This document shows, piece after piece, positions 1 through 6,297 of a stretch of 10,238 nucleotides of DNA. Source of the DNA: an uncultured Flavobacteriaceae bacterium (GTDB lineage Bacteria > Bacteroidota > Bacteroidia > Flavobacteriales > Flavobacteriaceae); the NCBI GenBank assembly GCA_938074515.1, contig CALJFV010000207.1:1-10238 (forward strand), given 5' to 3'. The notes beneath the pieces were generated by a model. The model was not told where the DNA came from. It worked only from the letters and a program-made list of their open reading frames with translations, and did not search any database. A program made the translations under genes and the position numbers. The first letter of the stretch is position 1, and every line of letters begins with the position of its first letter.

Positions 1-635
1 AAATTAATCCTCTTGTTTCCGTATTTTTTTTGATGGCTTGGGCCTTTGGCCCGACTGTTTCTGGCCAAGAAACAAACCTTTCTGCGCCTAAAGAAGAGCC
101 TGCAGCCATCTATAAAATCACTGAGGAGGATCAGGACATGGCCAGCAACGCGGACTCCTTGGATATGATGTCGATAAAAGAAGAACCTTATGACCCTCTA
201 GCCCCAGCCCGAGCAGCTTTTTATTCTGCCGTGCTCCCCGGACTTGGTCAAGCCTACAATAAAAAATACTGGAAAATCCCAATCGTCTATGGGGGAATTG
301 CGGCTGGAGTTTACTTTTATCAGCGCAATACACAAGATTATAATCGCTTTCGAGATGCCTATAAAAGGCGCTTGGCAGGCTATCAAGACGACGAATTTCA
401 AGGGGTTTCTGACGCCCGCTTGCGCGATGCGCAAAAAACAGCTGGACGAAATAGAGATGTAAGTCTTGCTATGGCTCTTGGGGTTTATTTATTGAATATT
501 TTAGATGCCAATGTGGATGCGCATTTGCTTCGATATAATCTAAATGAAGACCTAACTTTAAAGCCAGAATTCCAATTTCAATCTGACCATAGACCCAATG
601 TCTATGGTATTTCTTTAAATTTCGTTCTGCCATGA
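1..635 (+). CDS. DUF5683 domain membrane protein (5' end cut by window edge)
   Basis: This is an uncharacterised Bacteroidota family (DUF5683), usually found between parB and dapB; no reaction is known. The frame is open from the left edge (first full codon at 3), so the start lies upstream. The first visible residues, about 3-70, form a hydrophobic stretch ending near GPTVSGQE, which looks like a signal peptide or N-terminal anchor. An acidic, low-complexity linker follows at about 70-190. The recognisable domain starts near 190 with DPLAPARAAFYSAVLPGLGQ, then AYNKKYWKIPIVYGG and a membrane segment at about 268-310. A charged middle part and a second hydrophobic segment (LAMALGVYLLNILDA) come next, and the protein ends in NVYGISLNFVLP. 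The ATG at 33 and TTG at 30 are in frame but fall inside the signal-like segment, so they are unlikely to be the true start. The stop overlaps dapB as ATGA. Family call from memory of its motifs; function unknown. Confidence 0.82.
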   Translation, partial: INPLVSVFFLMAWAFGPTVSGQETNLSAPKEEPAAIYKITEEDQDMASNADSLDMMSIKEEPYDPLAPARAAFYSAVLPGLGQAYNKKYWKIPIVYGGIAAGVYFYQRNTQDYNRFRDAYKRRLAGYQDDEFQGVSDARLRDAQKTAGRNRDVSLAMALGVYLLNILDANVDAHLLRYNLNEDLTLKPEFQFQSDHRPNVYGISLNFVLP

Positions 636-1366
636 ATATTGCACTTTTAGGGTATGGAAAAATGGGCCAGGTCATTGAATCCTTGGCAAAAGCGGCAGGG
701 CATAATATTGTCTTTAAAAGCACCAGTAAAACAAGCGAAGGCCAGTTTGAACTGGCGGATGTGGCAATAGAGTTTTCTACTCCGGAAGCGGCAATAAAAA
801 ATATTCGTCTTTGCTTTGAATCTAAAATTCCTGTGGTTTGTGGGACCACAGCATGGCTCGATCATTGGGATGAAATGGTGGCCTTATGCCAAGAACACAA
901 TGGAACGCTCGTCTATGCCTCTAACTTTAGTATTGGCGTTCAGGTATTTTTTGAACTTCAAAGATATTTGTCACAAATCATGAGCCGTCACCCAGAGTAC
1001 AGAATTTCAATAGAAGAGCGTCATCACACACACAAAAAAGACGCCCCAAGTGGTACCGCCATTAGTTTGGCAGAAATCGTCATGGAATCCACGAATTACA
1101 GTCAATGGGTGCTTGGGCCTGCCAAAACTAATCAAGATTTATCCATAGAGGCCATCCGTGAACCAAATACACCGGGAACTCATAAAGTCCTATACCAAAG
1201 TCTTATTGACGAAATCACGCTAACACACACAGCCCATACACGGGAAGGTTTTGCCAGTGGCGCGCTACTCGCAGCACAATGGGTCTTGGGCAAGACAGGA
1301 ATATTTTCAATGAAAGATGTCTTACATTTGTCAGACATCAAGCACGATCAAAACAAAGAATCATGA
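632..1366 (+). CDS. dapB: 4-hydroxy-tetrahydrodipicolinate reductase
   Basis: DapB reduces the dihydrodipicolinate precursor with NAD(P)H in the cytoplasm, supplying diaminopimelate for peptidoglycan and lysine. The product is 244 residues, normal for the shorter Bacteroidota form. Visible motifs are the Rossmann nucleotide loop GYGKMG (7-12), EFSTPEA (48-54) and CGTT (70-73). The family signature is ERHHTHKKDAPSGTA (129-143), where H131 corresponds to the E. coli acid/base H159, K135 to the substrate lysine K163, and PSGT binds substrate. The C-terminal HTREGFASGALLAA (202-215) also fits. The start is the ATG within the ATGA overlap with the upstream DUF5683 gene, and its own stop overlaps lepB in the same way. 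The three genes are therefore very likely cotranscribed and translationally coupled. All motifs are intact; alternatives are not credible. Confidence 0.97.
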   Translation: MNIALLGYGKMGQVIESLAKAAGHNIVFKSTSKTSEGQFELADVAIEFSTPEAAIKNIRLCFESKIPVVCGTTAWLDHWDEMVALCQEHNGTLVYASNFSIGVQVFFELQRYLSQIMSRHPEYRISIEERHHTHKKDAPSGTAISLAEIVMESTNYSQWVLGPAKTNQDLSIEAIREPNTPGTHKVLYQSLIDEITLTHTAHTREGFASGALLAAQWVLGKTGIFSMKDVLHLSDIKHDQNKES

Positions 1367-2982
1367 CACTTACCCAATGGTTAATTTTTTTAGGGCTAAT
1401 CCATGTCGTTCATTTTTTAGGTACATGGAAAATGTACAAAGCGGCTGGTTATGCTCCAGTATTAGCGCTGATCCCGGTATATAATGCCATAATATTGATG
1501 CGCATCATCAATAGACCAAGTTGGTGGGTTATTTTACTTTTTATTCCGATAATTAATTTAATCATGCTGCCCGTGATTTGGGTAGAGACACTGCGCAGCT
1601 TTGGCTTTAATGAGCGGAGTCAAAATGCTTATGCCATTCTCACCCTTGGTTTTTATTTATTTTATATCAATTACACCCAGACACTGAACCATAAAAAGGA
1701 GCGGAGTTTAATGCCACGGAGTTCTGCCGGTGAATGGATCAGCAGCATCCTATTTGCTGTGGTAGCAGCGACATTGGTGCATACTTACTTCATGCAGCCT
1801 TTTACCATACCCTCATCTTCCCTTGAAAAAACACTTTTGGTCGGGGACTATTTATTTGTCAGTAAGTTTCACTATGGGGCTCGAACCCCGATGACCAGTG
1901 TCTCCTTACCGATGGTGCACGATACAATACCCTTGGTGGGCACAAAATCATATTTGAGCACTCCTCAACTCCCCTATTTTAGAATTCCCGGATTTCAGGA
2001 TATCAAACGCAATGATATTGTCGTCTTTAACTGGCCCGTAGACACCTTGGTGGATATACGACCCGGATATATGCGTGGAAGTGTTCAAAAACCCATTGAT
2101 AAAAAGTCCAATTACGTCAAGCGATGTGTGGGACTTCCAGGAGATTCACTGTCGGTGGTTGACGGCTATGTTTACATCAATGGGCAACAGAATAATTTAC
2201 CTGATCGCGCCAAAATTCAATTTGTCTATGAAGTTGTTTCCAAAAAGCCCCTGATTAAAGTAGAACGCGGCGGGCGGGTCTTTAATGAGCCAAATCCCGT
2301 GATTTATGATCGATTTAAAATCTCCGACATTAGTTTTGCCGGCATGGATCAGTCGACAGGCCTTATTAAGCAACGAGCCCACATGAGTGAAGCCGTAGCC
2401 AAAGCGCTTGAAGCATTAAGCGATGTGGTCTCTGTAACCAAGATAAAAAACAGAGCGGGTAATTTCGATCGCTCCGTTTTTCCGTACAGCGTGGATTTTC
2501 CTAACAACAATGACTTTTTTGGCCCTATTTATATTCCGGCCTCGGGATCCACAGTGGCCATTACACCAAAAACACTCCCCTTATATCGCAGAATTATTGA
2601 AGTTTACGAAGGGATTGAATTAGGAATAACGCAGGATATTGAGGTAAGCGAAAACGAGGTATTGCTTAATGGCAACCCCATCACAGAGTACACTTTTAAG
2701 ATGGACTATTACTGGCTTATGGGAGATAATAGAGATAACTCCCAAGATGCTCGAAGTTGGGGCTTTGTTCCAGAGAATCATGTGATTGGGAAGCCGGTGT
2801 TTATTTGGTTGAGTTTAGATGCCAATAAGAAAGGTTTTAGTAAAATCCGTTGGGATCGTATGTTTACCACTGTTGGTGGATCGGGTGAACCAAAATCATA
2901 CCTGTCCTATTTCTTAATTGCTTTAGCCGGTTATTACGGTTGGGACTTTTGGCGAAAACGCAAGAAAAAGAAATCGTCTTAA
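1363..2982 (+). CDS. lepB: Signal peptidase I, long Bacteroidota form with extra N-terminal membrane domain
   Basis: LepB removes signal peptides from exported proteins at the outer face of the inner membrane, using a Ser-Lys dyad. I chose the ATG at 1363 because it overlaps the dapB stop as ATGA; it gives 539 residues, against 324 in E. coli. An N-terminal domain of about three hydrophobic helices (roughly 5-20, 30-48, 54-75) plus one at 88-104 precedes the peptidase and resembles DUF5684. The usual anchor is at about 125-142. Box B reads QPFTIPSSSLEKTLLVGD with the probable nucleophile at S153. The general-base lysine is K253 in NYVKRCVGLPGD. Box E is GDNRDNSQDARSWG (454-467). About 200 residues separate the lysine from box E, longer than in E. 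coli. A last hydrophobic segment (about 513-530) is followed by a basic tail, RKRKKKKSS. PSSSLE instead of PSGSM is, as I recall, common in this phylum. Confidence 0.96.
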   Translation: MTLTQWLIFLGLIHVVHFLGTWKMYKAAGYAPVLALIPVYNAIILMRIINRPSWWVILLFIPIINLIMLPVIWVETLRSFGFNERSQNAYAILTLGFYLFYINYTQTLNHKKERSLMPRSSAGEWISSILFAVVAATLVHTYFMQPFTIPSSSLEKTLLVGDYLFVSKFHYGARTPMTSVSLPMVHDTIPLVGTKSYLSTPQLPYFRIPGFQDIKRNDIVVFNWPVDTLVDIRPGYMRGSVQKPIDKKSNYVKRCVGLPGDSLSVVDGYVYINGQQNNLPDRAKIQFVYEVVSKKPLIKVERGGRVFNEPNPVIYDRFKISDISFAGMDQSTGLIKQRAHMSEAVAKALEALSDVVSVTKIKNRAGNFDRSVFPYSVDFPNNNDFFGPIYIPASGSTVAITPKTLPLYRRIIEVYEGIELGITQDIEVSENEVLLNGNPITEYTFKMDYYWLMGDNRDNSQDARSWGFVPENHVIGKPVFIWLSLDANKKGFSKIRWDRMFTTVGGSGEPKSYLSYFLIALAGYYGWDFWRKRKKKKSS

Positions 2983-2992
2983 ATAGCGCTAT
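2983..2992. repeat. 10-base perfect palindrome after lepB
   Basis: ATAGCGCTAT is its own reverse complement and lies directly after the lepB stop, followed 5 bases later by seven Ts (2998-3004). As a hairpin it could form only three base pairs around a four-base loop, so it is too weak to call an intrinsic terminator. It fills much of the 25-base gap before the next gene. It may be chance or a protein site; no function is claimed. Confidence 0.3.
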
Positions 2993-3007
2993 ATCCCTTT
3001 TTTTATA

Positions 3008-3634
3008 TTGGATCTTTTTATTCCCACATATTTCCCAGATGTTCTGCACATAGCCGCCATGGTGCGCAGCAATGAGGCCATCTTCGAAGTTTGCGACAAT
3101 TATCAAAAACAGACCCAGCGTAATCGCACCTACATCGCCCATGCGCAAGGTGTTTTACCCTTGATTGTTCCTATTAAACATCAAACCGATAGCCTGCGAC
3201 TAAAATCAAAAGAGGTAGTGAGTGAAAATGCTTTTGGGTGGGCTGAAAATCACTGGAAATCGATTCAAACTGCCTACCGCACGGCGCCTTTTTTTGAATT
3301 TTATGAAGATGATCTAGCAGACCTCTTTGATTCAGAATCTATTGCACTTCAAGCGCATAATTTGCGAATTATAGAACGGTTGATCAAGCTCATAGGTGCG
3401 GATTTTAAGTTCACCCTTACTGAGTCCTACCAAAAAAATTTTTCTGGAAATGATTGGCGCAAGTTTGGAGATAAAAAACACAATAGAAGTGTTAGTTTCC
3501 CTCACTATATCCAAGTTTTTGAGAGCTACAATGGGTTTATGTCCAATTGCTCTGTTTTGGATGCATTGTTCAATTTGGGACCACAAACCCTTGATTATCT
3601 CAAGCAACTGCCCTTAGCAGTAAATGTGCCCTAA
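3008..3634 (+). CDS. WbqC-like family protein (TTG start)
   Basis: Members of the WbqC-like family occur in O-antigen and polysaccharide clusters and as a stand-alone core gene in Bacteroidota; the biochemical role is not settled. The product is a soluble protein of 208 residues with no membrane segment. Family marks are PTYFPDVLHIAAM (6-18), NYQKQTQRNRTYI (31-43), NHWKSIQTAYRTAPFFEFYED (about 81-101) and the C-terminal block Y-IQVFESYNGFMSN with SVLDALFNLG (about 167-191). The start is taken as TTG at 3008: a stop lies upstream in frame at 2984-2986, there is no ATG or GTG between, and homologues begin just before PTYFP. The first ATG (3059) would remove that motif. The gene follows lepB by 25 bases, probably in the same transcript, and ends 7 bases from the opposing gene. 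Confidence 0.9.
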   Translation: MDLFIPTYFPDVLHIAAMVRSNEAIFEVCDNYQKQTQRNRTYIAHAQGVLPLIVPIKHQTDSLRLKSKEVVSENAFGWAENHWKSIQTAYRTAPFFEFYEDDLADLFDSESIALQAHNLRIIERLIKLIGADFKFTLTESYQKNFSGNDWRKFGDKKHNRSVSFPHYIQVFESYNGFMSNCSVLDALFNLGPQTLDYLKQLPLAVNVP

Positions 3635-3641
3635 AAGGTAT

Positions 3642-4649
3642 TCATCGTTTGAAACGGGCAATTATGGGCAGGTGATCCGATCGCGACTTTTCTGATGTTT
3701 CAAAATCCAACACATCTAGTCTTGGGTCCGAAAAAATAAAATCAATCCGCAGCGGCAGGCCATTGAAATAATAGGTTGCGCCAAGGCCATGTCCTTGCTT
3801 TTGGAAGGTATCTTGGAACTGATCCGCAATCTGGTTATAGGCGTATGAAAAGGCTGTATTGTTAAAATCTCCAGCCAAAATTTTTGGATATTTCACGGTC
3901 TCCATATGCCTTAATAAAGTCTCTATTTGCTCTTGCTGTTTGACAAATGTGCTTGAAATTCTATTTTTTATTTTCTCAGCCCCCCCTTGGTTCACTAAAT
4001 TCTCTGTAGGATTAATGCCTATAGATTGAAGGTGCACATTATAGACCCTTAACGTATCTTGATCCATCAGGACATCGGCATAAATCACATTATTTGCGGT
4101 ATTTTGAAAATTCAAACTCCCTCGACTGATTATTGGATATTGCGACATTATGGCCTGACCCATTAATTTAAAAGGTGGGTTAAAATAAATATATTGATGA
4201 GGATACTTTTTAAAATCGACACTATGTACACTGGTGTATTCTTGCAAACAAATAATCTCCGGGGCTTGCCGCTTGATTAGCAGTTCATATTCCTGAGCGA
4301 TATGCCCCTGATCCATATCTTCGGCGTATTTATCAAATAAATGAACGTTGTGCGATAATACACCTATGGATTTTTCAGATATATTTTGAGTGTTTTTGCG
4401 TCCAAGTACAAATGGACCGAAATAAATATGGGCAAAAATCAGCAGCGTCGCAGAAAGAAAAAATCTTGGATCCCAGCGAACTAACCAATATATAGCAAAA
4501 GCAGCATTGACCCCAATAATAGGTAAGGTGGAAAGGCTAAGTAAGGACAATAACGGAAACTTTATAGGAGCGATTAAAGGCACAAAAAACGACAACAACA
4601 ACAGCACTAAGGCCAAAACATTGATGCCGAAAAGAAGTTTGCGTGTCAT
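3642..4649 (-). CDS. Endonuclease/exonuclease/phosphatase (EEP) family membrane protein
   Basis: This has the DNase I-like fold, a metal-dependent phosphodiesterase/phosphatase family whose substrate cannot be read from sequence. The 335 residues begin with three membrane segments (about 8-28, 33-57, 62-82), which would tether the catalytic domain; I infer a periplasmic face from the even spacing of helices, with low certainty. Catalytic motifs look complete: LSHNVHLFD with N101, IICLQEY with metal-binding E137, VYNVHLQS with H206, LAGDFNN with D261 and N263, RIDFIFSD with D303, and the terminal SDH triad (324-326). A long basic/amphipathic stretch between about 225 and 250 resembles other Bacteroidota members. 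It starts 17 bases after the stop of the second rhomboid gene and is the last gene of the minus-strand run. Nuclease, sphingomyelinase-like and phosphatase roles all remain possible. Confidence 0.92.
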   Translation of the reverse strand: MTRKLLFGINVLALVLLLLSFFVPLIAPIKFPLLSLLSLSTLPIIGVNAAFAIYWLVRWDPRFFLSATLLIFAHIYFGPFVLGRKNTQNISEKSIGVLSHNVHLFDKYAEDMDQGHIAQEYELLIKRQAPEIICLQEYTSVHSVDFKKYPHQYIYFNPPFKLMGQAIMSQYPIISRGSLNFQNTANNVIYADVLMDQDTLRVYNVHLQSIGINPTENLVNQGGAEKIKNRISSTFVKQQEQIETLLRHMETVKYPKILAGDFNNTAFSYAYNQIADQFQDTFQKQGHGLGATYYFNGLPLRIDFIFSDPRLDVLDFETSEKSRSDHLPIIARFKR

Positions 4650-4666
4650 GAGAACTTCATTTTGGT

Positions 4667-5545
4667 CTAATTACGTCCAGATTTAAATAGAAAATCCTTT
4701 TCCTCTTTGGTAAGGCTCTCATAACCATTCTGCCCTATCTTATCCAAAATTGCATCTATTTTTTCCTGATCAGAGCCTTTAGATGCTCTTTTTGAGCGGG
4801 CATTTTTTGATTGAACAGAACCTCTTCTATTGGCCGAAGACCCTTTTTTTGATGCGATTGACCAAAACGTGACCATACGATCTAATAGTCGATCAAACCA
4901 TAATCCAATGTCTCGACCAGCTTGCAAATTACGGGCATAATAATACCCAAATGCAGCCCCCCCTAAATGCGCAATCAACCCTCCTGCATTATTCATTTCA
5001 GGCAAACGAATTAAATCCCATAAAACCATAAACGCTGCCAATTGCCATAGTTTGAGGTTAAAGAAAAAAATACGAACCGGGGCATAGGGGCTATATAAAG
5101 CAGCAAATGCCATAATGGCCATCACGGCCCCTGAGGCGCCAACGAGTTGACCGCTCGGTGCACCAAGAAAAGCCGGGAATACATTATACGAGATTAAATA
5201 AACCAAACCAGCAACCATGCCGCCAAGCAAATACAACGTTAAAAAACGTCGCTCAGAAAAAAGGTTTAACACAAAGCGACCAAAAAAGGACAGCCAAATC
5301 ATATTAAACAACAAATGAAAAAATCCTGAGTGTAAGAAACTATAGGTCAATAAACTCCAAGGCTGTCCGATAAAGCGAAGCAGGTCGTCAGGCAAGGCAA
5401 ACCATATGTACAAATTGCTGCGCGACCAACCCATAAGAGCCGCTCCAATACTCAAGACCAAAAACACCAGTCCGTTTAGGACCATAATTTTGGTCATCAC
5501 GTCTTGCCGTTTAAATTGACTCCACAAGTTCTCGTTTGGTCGCAT
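4667..5545 (-). CDS. Rhomboid family intramembrane serine protease with C-terminal DUF6576-like tail (rhomboid B)
   Basis: This is a rhomboid protease, cleaving membrane proteins within the bilayer by a Ser-His dyad. The 292 residues hold the six-helix core in about 18-205. The second-helix motif LHSGFFHLLFN places H72, H77 and N81 at the positions of GlpG H145, H150 and N154. The nucleophile is S138 in VGASGA and the catalytic histidine is H193 in IAHLGG. After the core comes an arginine/lysine/serine-rich linker (about 232-258), then a compact segment EKIDAILDKIGQNGYESL (261-278) ending KEEKDFLFKSGR; this resembles the DUF6576 tail of Bacteroidota rhomboids. I prefer the ATG at 5545, two bases after the upstream rhomboid stop. 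An in-frame TTG at 5551 would add two residues and overlap that stop. Active-site residues are intact; substrates are unknown. Confidence 0.93.
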   Translation of the reverse strand: MRPNENLWSQFKRQDVMTKIMVLNGLVFLVLSIGAALMGWSRSNLYIWFALPDDLLRFIGQPWSLLTYSFLHSGFFHLLFNMIWLSFFGRFVLNLFSERRFLTLYLLGGMVAGLVYLISYNVFPAFLGAPSGQLVGASGAVMAIMAFAALYSPYAPVRIFFFNLKLWQLAAFMVLWDLIRLPEMNNAGGLIAHLGGAAFGYYYARNLQAGRDIGLWFDRLLDRMVTFWSIASKKGSSANRRGSVQSKNARSKRASKGSDQEKIDAILDKIGQNGYESLTKEEKDFLFKSGRN

Positions 5546-5547
5546 AA

Positions 5548-6297
5548 TCAATACCAGCGTTTATTGTTAAAACTATTCTTTCGCCAATAATAGGCCATAA
5601 TAAAACCAAAGAGTGCGCCACCTAAATGGGCCCAGTTGGCAATATTTTGGCCGAATAAAGAAGAATCCGTTAGCCCAGAAAATAAATCAAGGGCGAGTAA
5701 AATGGGGATAAAGTATTTGGCTTTAATCGGAAATGGCACAAAAATTAACATTAATTCAACGTGGGGGTAGAGCATCCCAAATGCGACGAGGATACCATAA
5801 ATCGCGCCTGAAGCCCCAACGGCTGGCGTATTATAGGCCGTAAAAAGTTGTTGATCCATTCCTGCGCCCATATCCGGAATTACGCGATAAGAACCAGGGG
5901 TTAAAGTGCTGTTCAGCAACTCCCCTACCTCTTGAACACTCATCCCCATGGACATCAGGGTTTCAATGCCTTGAGAGACGTAATACCAATTTACCAATGA
6001 ATGAATAAGCGCGGCTCCAAGTCCCGCAGAAAAATAAAAAAACAAAAATTTATTGCGCCCCCATTGCGCTTCAAGAGGTGCCCCAAAGGCCCAAAGGGCA
6101 TACATATTAAACAACAAATGCATCCATCCCCCATGCATGAACATATGGGTCACGGGCTGCCAGAAGGAAAACTGAGGATTGTCAAAATAATAAAGCGAAA
6201 AAATTTGATAAATGGCATCACCAGACACGAGTGTTCCCAAAAAAAATAGCACATTACTGATGACTAAAACCTTAATCGTTTCTGAAATTTGTCGCAT
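5548..6297 (-). CDS. Rhomboid family intramembrane serine protease with long loop before the active serine (rhomboid A)
   Basis: This is a second, separate rhomboid protease of 249 residues. The motif HMFMHGGWMHLLFN gives H51, H55, H60 and N64, matching GlpG H141, H145, H150 and N154. The nucleophile is S163 in VGASGA and the catalytic partner is H224 in WAHLGG. Helices are visible at about 9-25, 57-73, 83-103, 159-178, 183-204 and 221-237. Between the third and fourth helices lies an unusually long, mostly polar stretch (about 104-157), which by GlpG topology would face the periplasm beside the active site. The protein ends in a short basic tail without the extra domain of its neighbour. The start ATG overlaps the mutL stop by one base (TAATG). 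The gene is followed at once by the other rhomboid, so the three are surely cotranscribed. Confidence 0.94.
   Translation of the reverse strand: MRQISETIKVLVISNVLFFLGTLVSGDAIYQIFSLYYFDNPQFSFWQPVTHMFMHGGWMHLLFNMYALWAFGAPLEAQWGRNKFLFFYFSAGLGAALIHSLVNWYYVSQGIETLMSMGMSVQEVGELLNSTLTPGSYRVIPDMGAGMDQQLFTAYNTPAVGASGAIYGILVAFGMLYPHVELMLIFVPFPIKAKYFIPILLALDLFSGLTDSSLFGQNIANWAHLGGALFGFIMAYYWRKNSFNNKRWY

Noticed and set aside
30..35. TTG/ATG at the left edge as the start of the DUF5683 gene
   Set aside because: The frame is open to the window edge and the residues before these codons complete a hydrophobic signal-like segment, so the true start is more likely upstream.
469..849. 126-codon minus-strand frame across the DUF5683/dapB junction
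   Set aside because: It lies opposite two well-supported genes, shows no family motif, and its composition is that of a reverse-complement shadow.
1279..1362. Upstream in-frame ATG that would extend LepB by 28 residues
   Set aside because: The extension lies wholly inside dapB, is polar and not family-like, while the ATG at 1363 forms an ATGA overlap and leads straight into the first hydrophobic helix.
3332..3607. Minus-strand frame of 91 codons opposite the WbqC-like gene
   Set aside because: It overlaps the conserved C-terminal half of a recognised family and has no motif of its own.
3980..3986. Run of seven Cs in the EEP gene as a frameshift or phase-variation site
   Set aside because: The frame is intact on both sides with family motifs before and after. 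A similar C run in rhomboid B encodes the conserved HLGGAA, so these look like ordinary glycine codons.
5546..5551. TTG at 5551 as the start of rhomboid B
   Set aside because: It adds only two residues; an ATG two codons later, just past the previous stop, is simpler. The TTG cannot be fully excluded.
6001..6249. Plus-strand frame of 82 codons within rhomboid A
   Set aside because: It is antisense to a conserved membrane domain, is highly basic with no recognisable motif, and has no promoter or spacing that supports it.
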